Assembly (NCBI RefSeq): GCF_018128285.1
Contig: NZ_CP072380.1
Span: 310,001 to 374,000 of the forward strand
Reading direction: 5' to 3'
Source of the DNA: Atopobium sp. oral taxon 416
GTDB lineage: Bacteria > Actinomycetota > Coriobacteriia > Coriobacteriales > Atopobiaceae
Length of the DNA stretch: 64,000 bases
Below the pieces are notes generated by a model. The model had not been told where the DNA came from. It searched no databases and saw only the letters and a list, made by a program, of their open reading frames with translations. A program made the position numbers and the translations under genes. Shown one piece after another: positions 17,575 to 26,918 of this stretch; positions within the stretch are counted from its first letter, which is position 1, and every line of letters begins with the position of its first letter.

Positions 17575-18139
17575 TAGAAGAGAACAGCTCCGAAGCGAGC
17601 TTTCATCAAAATATGTTCTCTTCAGTTGCGAAGGCACAGCCGAGGCAGTGATCGTACAAAAGCTACTGGAAGACGATGCGTTGGTTGTGCCTCATGACAA
17701 TGTTGTGTTGGATTTCGATACGCAGAAACCTTATACGCGGCTCAGGAAAGCAAAGGACATTGAGAGCAGGTTCTTCGGATACGATTATCCGAACGGACTT
17801 CTCATAGCCAGGATTGTCGACGTCAATCCTGACAAGTTTGTCATTTCGAAATGCTATAAGGATACGGTTGTGTACCATGACATCATTACGAGACAGGAGA
17901 TCGAAGTCCTGATTCTTGTCAGCGAAGGTGAGTATGACGAATGGTATAGGCATGGCAAACAGAAGGTGAAGGCCAGCGACTGGTGCAAGCAGAAGCTGAA
18001 GATGGGTAGAGTCAAGGAACGCGTATTCCTGGAGGATTACTGGCAGCAGCATGACCTGGTTGCTGCCATTCACGGCTACACGCATCATCTAGGCAGCCAG
18101 AAGAATGCGCAGTTCAACCTCGAGGACCTGCTGAAGTGA
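17567..18139 (+). CDS. Small TOPRIM-like partner of AAA ATPase
   Basis: A 190-residue protein whose ATG lies within the last codons of the ATPase gene (a GTG at 17561 is in frame, but AAGGA fits the ATG better). It begins KYVLFSCEGTAEAVIVQKLL at about residues 18-37, a beta-strand with a conserved glutamate as in TOPRIM/RloB-type nucleases. An acidic strand ARIVDVNPDKF lies at about 80-90 and RQEIEVLILVSEGEYDEWY at about 109-127, with SDWCKQKL soon after. I do not recognise a named family with certainty. By its position next to an OLD-like ATPase it could be a nuclease effector comparable to AriB, GajA's TOPRIM part or AbiLii. The DxD pair typical of TOPRIM is not clean. Confidence 0.65.
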   Translation: MNSRREQLRSELSSKYVLFSCEGTAEAVIVQKLLEDDALVVPHDNVVLDFDTQKPYTRLRKAKDIESRFFGYDYPNGLLIARIVDVNPDKFVISKCYKDTVVYHDIITRQEIEVLILVSEGEYDEWYRHGKQKVKASDWCKQKLKMGRVKERVFLEDYWQQHDLVAAIHGYTHHLGSQKNAQFNLEDLLK

Positions 18140-18151
18140 GACAAATCACAT

Positions 18152-19503
18152 CTAGTGAAGAAACGATGATTAATTCGCCTCGATGAGGTAGCTGGAGCCG
18201 CACGCTGTATGACATCGGCTCAAAATGTCTCGAACCACACAGTGCCCATACCCACATAGATGCCTATCTGCCTGCGGATATGTTATAATTACAGCAACGT
18301 ATTCCAGCATATCCAAAAGGAAGATATGGACAGCCTGATGAGCTTTTAGGACCTTAAATCCTAAGGTCTTAGGAGAAAGACCAGGCGAGAGGCACACCTG
18401 GAGCAAATGGATGTAATCGTTGTGTGGGATAGCTGGATTGCATTGGTAGAACCCAGCTACCACGGACAGGCTCCTGTCAGGCATGTGCGCGGTGCAAAGA
18501 CGAAGCTTTGGATGTATCTGTTGCAGGTCATGTTTGGGCTCTTAAGACGAGGGAACTTAAAGATGCTATCTTGGATTGCCACTCCTGGCAGCGCTTCTGT
18601 GCACGTAGACCTCATGTCTGAGCAGGTGCCAGATGCGACGACACTTGCGAAGAGGCGCCATAGCCTTAAAGCGAGAGGAGTTCGGCAAGGCTTGTGCTTC
18701 ACGACCTGAACTTAGAACTTGAAGAAGCAGGGATCACGGCGCGGGGTGGCTCCATAGTGGATGTGACCTTCACCTGGGCTCTAAAGCTCCACAAAGAACA
18801 AGGACCATGCGCGTAACCCTTAAAGCGCACCAGTCCAAGAAAGGGAAGGAGTGGCGTATCGGATACAAGGCACATATCGGCGTGGATGCCGCAGGTGGCC
18901 TTGTGCATGGTGTGGAGACGATTGCTTAGAATGTATCTGACATATCCTGTGGCACACACACTCGTAAGGGAAGATGACAGGTTTTTCTGCGCAGACTTTA
19001 GGCTATATAGGTATAGCGAAGCGCCCTTAAGGACGCATAAAGACCCACACCTCTCATCTATGCGCTAAAGCGTTGCTAAGGAAGCCTTCGACTAGAGAGG
19101 ACCTTGCCTGTGCACTCTTCTCCGAAAAGGACATCGAGTCCAGGAAGGCATCCGGCCGCTCAAAGGCAGAAGCACCCTTCCTTATCGTGAAGCGGCGCTT
19201 CGACCCCTTAAGGAAGCGCTACAGGAGGATAGAGAAGATGCCTGCACACTCAAGTCTTTCTCGCCCTTGCAAACCTTACCCATGTGCATCTTTTGCCGGC
19301 AGGCTGCACCTCCCGGCTCTCAGCGTCGCTTGATCCATCTTGGAGCTTTCTTGCGGTGCATGGGGCAGGACGGATGTAAGGATAGCGGCTCCTGCACGTG
19401 TTGGATGAGCAACCTTTTCTGCCTTTCCCGCATGCCGACCCAGAAAAGTCGTGTGGTCGGTCCCCTCTGACACGTTATGGGGCATTAATCATCGTTTCCC
19501 TAG
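18152..19503 (+). mobile_element. IS5-family element copy B, degenerate
   Basis: A 1.35-kb relic. The left end is a damaged repeat (AGAAACGATGATTAAT preceded by CTAG) and the right end is intact (ATTAATCATCGTTTCC then CTAG at 19500). The plus strand encodes an IS5-type transposase in pieces. From 18407 it reads VVWDSWIALVEPSYHGQ and LWMYLLQVMFGLL, then [19 protein letters not shown] and a [17 protein letters not shown] segment at about 18868-18920. Stops and frame changes throughout make it inactive. It starts 12 bp after the defence-pair gene and ends inside an IS30 relic, which shows that it inserted into that element. Confidence 0.8.
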
Positions 19504-19977
19504 ATACTATCGTCGCTTGCGGCAAGGTCCGGGCGCTCCTCCGAGATGCGCCCTGCTATCTCCTCCGAAGACCAGTGCTCGTCCCGCATGAGCCCCACGG
19601 ACCAGCGAGCACCTATGTGGATCGTCCATGAGCCTGAGGGGCCTGCAGCGTAGCCGTGAGGGGCCTGCAGCGTAGCCGCCTTACATCCGCACGCCTTTGC
19701 GCGCTCGATGCGCGGCAGGGCCTTCCCACCCATTGCGCCTGATCTTGTGGGATATGGTCGACTTGTCCCGTCCGAGCTCCCTTGTATCTGGCTGACCCCC
19801 TCCTCATGGCCCTTCCAGCAAACCATGATGTCCTCGCGCTTCTCGATGCTAAGATGGCTGTAGAGCCGTCCATGGTGCCTGCAATGGATGCATGTCTTTG
19901 CAAGCACCATCATAGGTCGCGCCTGGGCGGCTAGCTCGTATTTCCCTGTTGCACTCGGAGTGTAGATTCGCCAATGT
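19504..19977 (-). pseudogene. IS30-family transposase N-terminal fragment
   Basis: The minus strand has YSHLSIEKREDIMVCWKGHE followed by GVSQI, the N-terminal helix-turn-helix of an IS30 transposase. After frameshifts it has LMRDEHWSSEEIAGRISEE, the segment preceding the DDE core. The fragment ends at the IS5 border (19503). On the other side, TTGCACTCGGAGTGTAGATT at 19951-19970 resembles the terminal repeat of the other IS30 copies in this window. The C-terminal DDE part is missing. Confidence 0.65.
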
Positions 19978-19996
19978 TTCGTCACCGATATTTATG

Positions 19997-20055
19997 TTGA
20001 CAAAGATAATGCGAGGTAATATAAAGTCATATAACGTAATATAACAATAAGGAGG
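19997..20055 (+). promoter_or_regulatory. Sigma70-type promoter and RBS of fructosamine operon
   Basis: TTGACA (19997-20002), a 17-bp spacer and TATAAA (20020-20025) form a near-consensus promoter. Two copies of TAATATAA (about 20018 and 20036) flank the -10 region and could be part of a GntR-type operator. AAGGAGG at 20049-20055 is followed by the ATG at 20066. Confidence 0.65.
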
Positions 20056-20065
20056 TATAGACAGG

Positions 20066-21058
20066 ATGAAGCAGGAACACATGCAGCAGATAGCGGCAGC
20101 TCGTCAGGCGATCGAAGGCCGCATGAAGGAGGGGAAGATATCGCGCATCTATTTCGTGGCATGTGGCGGTTCACAGGCAGTCATGATGTCAGCTCAGTAC
20201 ATGTTTGACCGTGAGTTGAATATCCCGTCTGCTACCTACACATCCAATGAGTTTAACTACGGTACTCCGAAGGCATTTGACGCAAGCTCGATCGTTATCA
20301 CAATCTCGCATTCTGGGGCGACACCGGAAACCGTTGCAGCTGCTCAACGTGCTACCGATAGCGGTGCACTTTCGATTGCATTCAGCAATGTTGTCAATTC
20401 TCCGCTTTGGAGAGCTGCAGGATATCCTATCCATTATGATCACGGCGAGGAAGCTGACGAGGTCGACAAGGGAGGAACCGTCGAGCTCAGGGCATGGTTC
20501 GAATTCCTGAAAGCGCTGGATCCGCAGAATGTTGCCCGTTGGCAGGCTGCTTCAGATGCAGTCGAGAGCCTTCCTGACCTCAAGGCGAAAGCTGCAGAAC
20601 TGTATCGTACCAAGTGCACAGAATATGCAGACAGAACAAAGCGCGAGAAGCTTATCTATACCATGGGCTCTGGCGCAAACTACGGTGAGATGTATTCGCT
20701 TGCTATCTGCTGGCTTATGGAGATGCAATGGGTCAATTCTAACTGCATTCATTCGGGAGAGTATTTCCATGGTCCCTTTGAAGTGACGGACTTTGATGTC
20801 CCCTTCATCATTTCAGTCGGAAATGGCGCTACTCGCCATCTTGATGAACGTGCACTGGCTTTTGCCAGCGAGTTCTCCAAGGAACTCCTTGTGATTGACG
20901 AGCGGGCCTTCGACTATTCTGGTGTGCCCGAAAATGTGCAGGAATACTTTGCGCCTGAGCTGCTTGGCGCTGTCATCCGCGTGTTTGTTGAAGCTCATGC
21001 ACATGACACTGGACATTCGCTTTCTGTCCGTCGCTATATGTGGCAGATGAAGTACTAG
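20066..21058 (+). CDS. frlB: SIS-domain fructosamine-6-phosphate deglycase-like protein
   Basis: A 330-residue protein with two SIS (sugar isomerase) domains. The phosphosugar-binding loop of the first is at VACGGSQAV (residues 30-38) and ISHSGATPET (about 79-88). The second has MGSGANYGE and the GEYFHGPFE motif (about 231-239), which is shared by FrlB and GlmS-like isomerases and supplies the catalytic Glu and His. FrlB splits fructoselysine-6-phosphate into glucose-6-phosphate and lysine; the substrate here is inferred from the adjacent PfkB kinase and transporter. It is the first gene of an operon that runs to 28717. A GlmS-like sugar isomerase role remains possible. The gene symbol denotes similarity only. 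Confidence 0.75.
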   Translation: MKQEHMQQIAAARQAIEGRMKEGKISRIYFVACGGSQAVMMSAQYMFDRELNIPSATYTSNEFNYGTPKAFDASSIVITISHSGATPETVAAAQRATDSGALSIAFSNVVNSPLWRAAGYPIHYDHGEEADEVDKGGTVELRAWFEFLKALDPQNVARWQAASDAVESLPDLKAKAAELYRTKCTEYADRTKREKLIYTMGSGANYGEMYSLAICWLMEMQWVNSNCIHSGEYFHGPFEVTDFDVPFIISVGNGATRHLDERALAFASEFSKELLVIDERAFDYSGVPENVQEYFAPELLGAVIRVFVEAHAHDTGHSLSVRRYMWQMKY

Positions 21059-21105
21059 AACATACTATACAGCATGAGAGTGCGCAAAGGAGGGAGGGAA
21101 TTGCG

Positions 21106-21921
21106 ATGAAGCTTATATCGGTTGGCGACTGTGTCTGCGATTGCTACCTGGATGATGGAATCTACTATCCAGGTGGTCAGGCAGTCAATATTGCCGTCGA
21201 CGCACGTCGCTCCGGTGCGGAGGCTTCAGAGTTCATTGGAATCTTCGGCAATGATGACGCTGCGCGCCATATTGAGTCTTCCTTGATGGAGGAAGGAGTT
21301 TCCACCGGGCGCTGCCGGAGAGCCATAGGCGCCACTGCCATGCCTGGAGTTCGCATTATTGATGGCGACAGAGTGTTCTTCAGAGGAAAGCGAGATACCG
21401 TTGCCCATCTGTTGCGCATGAGGATTTCGCAGGAAGATCTGGACCGTATTGCAAGGTTCGATGTCTGCCACGCTACCAATGAAGCGGGGATTGACGATGA
21501 GCTCGCCCGTATCCACGGTGTCACTTCTCTTTCATATGACTTTTCAACCGAGTACGAGCGCTCGATGCTGGAGAGGCTCTGCTCCACGGTTGACATCGCC
21601 TTCTTCTCTGGTGCAAGCCTGCGTGAAGAGGAGTGCGAAGAGCTCGCAAGAACGGCGGAAGGCTTCGGATGTACTGTTGTGATCGTGACACGTGGAGCTG
21701 AAGGCAGCATTTGCCTTGCAAAAGACGGTATGCATCATCAGGGCATTGTGAGCTGCGATGCAATCGATGCGATGGGTGCTGGAGATTCCTTTGCTGCGGC
21801 ATTCCTTGTTCTCTATTTCGAGACGCATGATGTCGATAGGGCACTTGCATTTGCAGCCGAAAGAGCGGCCCTGACCTGTACTTACCACGGAGCCTTCGGC
21901 CATCCTCACCCTTGCAATTAA
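21106..21921 (+). CDS. frlD: PfkB-family fructosamine kinase
   Basis: A 271-residue ribokinase/PfkB-type sugar kinase. It has the N-terminal GGQAVNIAVDARRSGAE substrate-binding segment (about residues 22-38) and the C-terminal DAMGAGDSFAAAF motif (about 220-232), which carries the catalytic aspartate and anion hole. The size fits FrlD (about 260 residues), the fructoselysine 6-kinase that produces the substrate of FrlB. ATG 21106 is preceded by GGAGGGAGG, so it is preferred over the upstream in-frame extension that overlaps frlB. The gap to frlB is 47 bp. Kinase plus deglycase next to an uptake system indicates phosphorylation of the imported amino-sugar adduct. Confidence 0.75.
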   Translation: MKLISVGDCVCDCYLDDGIYYPGGQAVNIAVDARRSGAEASEFIGIFGNDDAARHIESSLMEEGVSTGRCRRAIGATAMPGVRIIDGDRVFFRGKRDTVAHLLRMRISQEDLDRIARFDVCHATNEAGIDDELARIHGVTSLSYDFSTEYERSMLERLCSTVDIAFFSGASLREEECEELARTAEGFGCTVVIVTRGAEGSICLAKDGMHHQGIVSCDAIDAMGAGDSFAAAFLVLYFETHDVDRALAFAAERAALTCTYHGAFGHPHPCN

Positions 21922-22038
21922 CTGTTATTCAATAAATTGCCCAACTGGGTAGGCGGAGTCTTTCTGCCTGTTTTTGATAGCTATTTTTATTGCTCTGACC
22001 AAATGATCGTTAGGCTCGTTGGCAGATTGGAGTACAAG

Positions 22039-23712
22039 ATGAACTTCAAGTATGGTATACCCACTATGAGTAGGCGTGACTTCCTGAAGGTAGGCTCTAC
22101 TGTCGGTCTTGTGTTTCTGGGCGCGGGACTTGCTGGATGTGGTGGCGGTACAAAATCGGGAACCTCTGCGAACATATCAGCTCAAAAGACGGTGAATATT
22201 GCCGTATCAAGTGCTGTCATGGCGCTCGATCCTATTGTTGCAGGAGATTCCGTCTCGATGGGCTTAATCTCGAACTGCTGTGAGGGGCTCTTCGTCAAGG
22301 ATATCGACAATCAGTCGGTAAATGGCCTCTGCGACACGTATGAAGTGTCGGATGACCAGATGACGTATACATTCCACATTCGCGATGGTGTGAAATGGAG
22401 CAGTGGCGATCCTGTCACTGCAGCTGATTTCGTCTATGCCTGGCAGCGCAATGCCGAGGCGGAGAATGGTGCTGCTGACTTCCAGTACCAGATCGAAATG
22501 GCGGCCATCAAGGACTACAGTGACGTCCTTGCAGGCACAAAGGATGTGAGCGAGCTTGGTGTAGAGGCCAAGGATGGCAGCACCATCGTCATGACCCTTG
22601 AACACCCTGTGCCTTTCCTGCTTGACCTGCTTGCATTTACGCCTTGGGCTCCGGTCCAGCAGAAATTCCGCGAGGACAAGGGAAGCAGCTTTGCGCTTAC
22701 GAAAGATGACATGCTGTGCTGCGGCGCTTATACGCTGACGCAATACGATATTTCTGGTAATACCATTACGCTTACAAAGAATCCTGATTATTGGGATGCC
22801 GTGAACGTCGATGTCGATGTCATCAATCTGCAGGTCATCTCGGATACCCAGCAGGCAGTCATGGCATTTGAAAATGGCACGGTAGACTATGTGCAGCTGA
22901 CGGGAGACCTTGTCAACCAGTACAAGGATACTGATGGATTTGTAAAAGAAGCAGGCAACTTCAACTACTACCTGATGATCAATACGACGCTTCCGGGTCT
23001 CAGCAACCTCAATTTCCGCAAGGCAATTGCATATGCCCTGAATCGTGAGGATATCTGCAACAACGTCTTGAAGGACGGATCCACTCCGGTCAATCAGATG
23101 TGCATGGTGGGGCTCTTTGCCAAGGAAGATGGTACAGACTTCGCAGCGGCAAGCCCGCAGCTCTATACATACGACGTGGAAAAGGCACAAGAAACCTGGA
23201 AGCAGGCGCAGCAGGAGACTGATGTGAGGGAATTCACGATTCTTTACGATCAGGAGAAGGACTTCGCTCAGACAACCTGCGCCTATATACAGGACACTCT
23301 GCAGAAGACATTGGATGGTTTGACCATTAACCTGGAATCCACGCCGAAGAAGAATAGGATTGCCCGGGAGGGAACGCATGATATTGAGGTCTGCTTCCAC
23401 GCCTGGGGTCCTGACTACGCCGATCCTACAGCAATTCTTGCCATGTATGAATCTGATCATCCTTCCAACTATTCGTGCTGGAAGAACGACGAGTTTGACA
23501 GCGCCTATGAGAAGGCCAACACGACTGATGCTGGCAATGCCGATGCGCGCTGGGATGAGCTTATGCGTTGCAATGAGATCTGCACCGAGCAGGCGGTCTG
23601 CATCCCTATCTATCAGACAGGGGCTGCAACCATTACGCGCAGCGGTATCGAAGGAGTGACGCAGCATATCACTGGCATTCCTTGCTACTATAAGTTCGTG
23701 ACTTCGAAGTAG
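22039..23712 (+). CDS. Peptide/fructosamine ABC transporter lipoprotein
   Basis: A 557-residue family-5 extracellular solute-binding protein (DppA/OppA type). The N-terminus combines a twin-arginine motif (SRRDFLK, residues 11-17) with a lipobox (GAGLAGC), so it is probably exported by Tat and lipid-anchored. The mature part has the family signatures FHIRDGVKWSSGDPVTAADF and LTKNPDYWDA, and a C-terminal segment HAWGPDYADPTAILAM. ATG 22039 has GGAG 8 nt upstream; the frame is open up to 21937 but without a better start. In this operon it most likely captures glycated amino acids or glycated peptides. Its true ligand cannot be read from the sequence. Confidence 0.85.
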   Translation: MNFKYGIPTMSRRDFLKVGSTVGLVFLGAGLAGCGGGTKSGTSANISAQKTVNIAVSSAVMALDPIVAGDSVSMGLISNCCEGLFVKDIDNQSVNGLCDTYEVSDDQMTYTFHIRDGVKWSSGDPVTAADFVYAWQRNAEAENGAADFQYQIEMAAIKDYSDVLAGTKDVSELGVEAKDGSTIVMTLEHPVPFLLDLLAFTPWAPVQQKFREDKGSSFALTKDDMLCCGAYTLTQYDISGNTITLTKNPDYWDAVNVDVDVINLQVISDTQQAVMAFENGTVDYVQLTGDLVNQYKDTDGFVKEAGNFNYYLMINTTLPGLSNLNFRKAIAYALNREDICNNVLKDGSTPVNQMCMVGLFAKEDGTDFAAASPQLYTYDVEKAQETWKQAQQETDVREFTILYDQEKDFAQTTCAYIQDTLQKTLDGLTINLESTPKKNRIAREGTHDIEVCFHAWGPDYADPTAILAMYESDHPSNYSCWKNDEFDSAYEKANTTDAGNADARWDELMRCNEICTEQAVCIPIYQTGAATITRSGIEGVTQHITGIPCYYKFVTSK

Positions 23713-23850
23713 CAGTTTCACTCCAATAATCTGCCGGATCATGCTGGCGGGCAGAGCAGATTGATTGCTACTGCTCGCTAGCTATTGCAGAGGGGCATTG
23801 CGGTTTGCCAGGAGCGTTGAGCATCTCGGCATAAATGCAAGGAGGGCTTC

Positions 23851-24837
23851 ATGACAGCTAGAGCCATAAAACAGGAGAGAAAGTTTGTCAGGCGTAATGG
23901 CATGGGACGCTATATAGTGAAACGACTCAGCATAGCAGCGATTACGCTGTTCCTCATCCTTTTCATCCTGTTCTTGCTGCTGTCATTCATGCCAGGATCT
24001 CCATTCAACAACGAGGAGAAGCTGTCGTCCGATCAGATAGCCGCGCTTAAGGCGTATTATGGGCTTGATAAGCCTCTACTTGAACGGTTCTTCATCTATA
24101 TCGCTAATATGTTACATGGCGATTTTGGTGTGTCCTATAACATCCAGATCAATATGCCTATTTCGGCAATGGTCGGGCCCAGAATCTGGACTTCCGTCTC
24201 CATTGGTCTCGAAGCCGGTATCTTGGGAGCGCTTGTTGGCCTGGTGCTCGGCGTTATTGCGGCACTGAAACAGCACACTGGCTGGGATACAGCTGCAACT
24301 ATCATTGCTGTTCTCGGTGTGAGCCTGCCGTCATTCGTCTTTGCGCTGGCGCTTTCTTATTTCCTTGGATTCAAGGCAAAGCTCTTTCCTCTGATCTTCG
24401 ATTCAACGCATCCCTTCATCTCGTCAGTTCTGCCTGTGATCGCGCTTTCGATGTTTACTCTCGCCAGTGTCGAGCGCTATACGCGTTCAGAAATGGTAAG
24501 CATCATGGAATCGGATTTCATGCTGCTCGCTGAATCGAAGGGCCTTTCGAGGGGGAAGCTCATCCTGCATCATGCGCTGCGGAACACGCTTATCAGCGTG
24601 ATAACGGTGCTTGTACCGCTGTTGGTGAGCCTTATGACAGGATCGCTAGTCATCGAGAAGATATTCTCGATTCCAGGATTGGGAAGCCTCTATATCACTG
24701 CAATCCAGTCGAACGACTACAATGTCGTCCTTGCAATCAGCTTCATCTATAGCGTGGTGTTCATTCTTGCCATGCTGCTGGTCGATGTCTTCTATGTGGT
24801 TATCGATCCACGCATCCGTATCACTGGAGAGGAATAG
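23851..24837 (+). CDS. Dpp/Opp-type ABC permease 1
   Basis: A 328-residue DppB/OppB-type inner-membrane permease. The first helix lies at about residues 30-52 and is followed by the family-typical periplasmic segment with MPGSPF and LDKPLLERF. Several further helices follow, and the cytoplasmic EAA loop is ESDFMLLAESKGLSRGKLI. ATG 23851 has AAGGAGG just upstream. The 138-bp gap after the lipoprotein gene contains weak dyads (TCTGCC...GGCAGA and GAGCAG...CTGCTC). These could reduce downstream expression relative to the binding protein, as is common in such operons, but there is no U-run. Confidence 0.85.
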   Translation: MTARAIKQERKFVRRNGMGRYIVKRLSIAAITLFLILFILFLLLSFMPGSPFNNEEKLSSDQIAALKAYYGLDKPLLERFFIYIANMLHGDFGVSYNIQINMPISAMVGPRIWTSVSIGLEAGILGALVGLVLGVIAALKQHTGWDTAATIIAVLGVSLPSFVFALALSYFLGFKAKLFPLIFDSTHPFISSVLPVIALSMFTLASVERYTRSEMVSIMESDFMLLAESKGLSRGKLILHHALRNTLISVITVLVPLLVSLMTGSLVIEKIFSIPGLGSLYITAIQSNDYNVVLAISFIYSVVFILAMLLVDVFYVVIDPRIRITGEE

Positions 24838-24840
24838 CGC

Positions 24841-25833
24841 ATGGAAACCACTAATGACCTGTTCCGACTGAGCACAGCATCTCATGAAGAGGCAGACAAC
24901 CGCGAATATACAAACTACTCATTTGCGAGAGAGACCATCAATCGCTTTCTCGCAAATAAGGGTGCAACTGTCGCCGTTGTCATTATCTTTCTGATCATTC
25001 TGCTCGCTATCATATGCCCTATGCTGAGCCCCTATACCTATTACGATGTGGATTCCTCTCAGGCGAACCTGCCTCCACGTATCCCTGGTATTGAACAGCT
25101 TGGAATCTTTGATGGCACACGCAATGAAGTCGACTATTATGCTACTTGTGACGCTCAAGATGCCTACCACTATTTCGGCACAGATTCGCTGGGACGCGAT
25201 ATCTGGACCAGAGTCTGGTGCGGCACGCGCATTAGCTTGGCCATCGCATTGGTTGCCGTCATAGTCGATGTGGCAGTCGGAGTCGTCTATGGACTTGTGA
25301 GCGGATACTTTGGTGGCAAGGTCGATCTGGTCATGCAGCGAATCTGCGAGATTCTGAGCTCCATTCCGCAGCTTGTCATCGTCACTCTGATGATTGTGGT
25401 GCTTCAGCCTGGTCTCGGCAACATTGTTATAGCCCTCTTCATTACAGGATGGATAGACATGAGCCGCATCGTGCGTGCTCAGGTGCTCAAGCTCAGGAAT
25501 CAGGAGTTTGTGCTGGCTGCAAGAACCTTGGGCGTGAAGCCGCATGACATCATCCTCAAGGAGATACTTCCCAATACACTTGCGCAGATTGTGGTCACCT
25601 TCATGTTCAGCATCCCGAACGCAATCTTCCTTGAAGCCTTCCTTGCGTTTGTCGGTCTGGGCGTGCCAGCACCCACAGCTTCACTGGGCACGCTCATCAA
25701 TGATGGCTACAAAGCAGCGACCATCTTCCCGTATCAGGTAGTCGCTCCTGTTGTAGTGCTTGCTGTGCTCATGCTCGGATTCAATCTGTTCGGCGATGGG
25801 CTTCGCGACGCTATCGATCCGGAAAGGTCGTGA
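24841..25833 (+). CDS. Dpp/Opp-type ABC permease 2
   Basis: A 330-residue DppC/OppC-type permease. It has an N-terminal cytoplasmic tail and a first helix at about residues 40-62 (VAVVIIFLIILLAIICPML), followed by HYFGTDSLGRDIWTRVWCGT, the signature that precedes the transport domain. The EAA loop is EFVLAARTLGVKPHDIILKE. The C-terminus ends with NLFGDGLRDAIDPERS, typical of the family. It starts 3 bp after permease 1 and overlaps the first ATPase gene by 4 bp, so the three are translationally coupled. The two permeases form the heterodimeric channel of the importer. Confidence 0.85.
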   Translation: METTNDLFRLSTASHEEADNREYTNYSFARETINRFLANKGATVAVVIIFLIILLAIICPMLSPYTYYDVDSSQANLPPRIPGIEQLGIFDGTRNEVDYYATCDAQDAYHYFGTDSLGRDIWTRVWCGTRISLAIALVAVIVDVAVGVVYGLVSGYFGGKVDLVMQRICEILSSIPQLVIVTLMIVVLQPGLGNIVIALFITGWIDMSRIVRAQVLKLRNQEFVLAARTLGVKPHDIILKEILPNTLAQIVVTFMFSIPNAIFLEAFLAFVGLGVPAPTASLGTLINDGYKAATIFPYQVVAPVVVLAVLMLGFNLFGDGLRDAIDPERS

Positions 25834-26918
25834 CGAGCATGGGAAATGCACGGCAGCAGGTTCTGAAAATGCGCGACCTCAAAGTGTCGTTCAAGACGGC
25901 AAATGGCATCGTGCATGCTGTCAGAGGTGTCAATCTCGATGTATACCGTGGCGAAACTGTCGCTATTGTTGGGGAATCGGGCTCAGGCAAAACAGTTACC
26001 GTCAAGCAGGTTATGGGCATCAGGTCGCATAACGAGATTGTTGAGTCCGGAACGATTGAGTTTACCTATACAGCAGACAATGGCAGTATTAAGATAGTCG
26101 ATCTTATGAAGCTTTCAAACCGGGAGCTTACATCGCTCAAAGGCTGCCATATCGCTATGGTCTTCCAGGACCCGCTGACTTCTCTCGATCCAACTATGAC
26201 CATCGAGCGGCAGCTGGCAGAAAGCATCGTAGGGCATACCGATCTGCATGGAGACAAGCTGCATGAACGCTGTGCGGAGCTTCTTTCTTTGGTCGGTATC
26301 ACTGATGTGGAAGCACGCTTGAAGAGCTATCCCCATCAGCTGTCAGGTGGCATGCGTCAGCGTGTTGTCATTGCTGTTGCACTGTCCTGCAATCCAGATC
26401 TTCTTATCTGCGATGAGCCGACCACTGCCTTGGATGTGACCATCCAGGCACGCATACTCGAGTTACTACTGGAGCTCCAAAGAAAGCTCGATATCGCGGT
26501 CATCTTTATCACGCACAATCTGGGTGTTGTCGCAAAAGTGGCTGACTATGTGAATGTGATGTATGCAGGGAAAGTCATCGAAGCCGGAACAACTGAGGAT
26601 GTCTTTTTCAATCCCCTGCATCCCTATACGTGGGGGCTGCTGTCCAGCATGCCGTCAGTTACTGCCAGCAGGGATACGCGCCTCTACACCATCAAAGGCA
26701 ATCCACCCAACCTTCTGAATGAGATTGTCGGAGATGCGTTTGCACCGCGCAATCCCTATGCACTCGATATCGATTTTGTTCAGGAACCACCTGCATTCAA
26801 GGTAAGCGATACGCATTGGGCGGCGACATGGCTTCTTGATCCAAGAGCGCCCAGAGTCGAGATGCCTGAACAGCTGAAGCAGCGTATTGCTACGATGCGC
26901 AGGGAAGGAGAGCAGTGA
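25830..26918 (+). CDS. Dpp/Opp-type ABC ATPase 1
   Basis: A 362-residue DppD/OppD-type ATPase. Walker A is GESGSGKTVT (about residues 49-58), the Q-loop VFQDPLTSLDP, the signature LSGGMRQRVVIA, Walker B LLICDEPTTALDV, and the H-loop ITHNLGVV. The C-terminal oligopeptide/dipeptide domain carries LYTIKGNPPN. The start GTG overlaps the permease stop (GTGA); an ATG at 25839 is an alternative. It energises the importer together with ATPase 2. Confidence 0.85.
   Translation: MTSMGNARQQVLKMRDLKVSFKTANGIVHAVRGVNLDVYRGETVAIVGESGSGKTVTVKQVMGIRSHNEIVESGTIEFTYTADNGSIKIVDLMKLSNRELTSLKGCHIAMVFQDPLTSLDPTMTIERQLAESIVGHTDLHGDKLHERCAELLSLVGITDVEARLKSYPHQLSGGMRQRVVIAVALSCNPDLLICDEPTTALDVTIQARILELLLELQRKLDIAVIFITHNLGVVAKVADYVNVMYAGKVIEAGTTEDVFFNPLHPYTWGLLSSMPSVTASRDTRLYTIKGNPPNLLNEIVGDAFAPRNPYALDIDFVQEPPAFKVSDTHWAATWLLDPRAPRVEMPEQLKQRIATMRREGEQ

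Noticed and set aside
22264-23742. A 492-codon minus-strand frame opposite the solute-binding protein
   Set aside because: Antisense shadow of a well-supported gene. It has no domain, no ribosome-binding site and a composition typical of mirrored codons.
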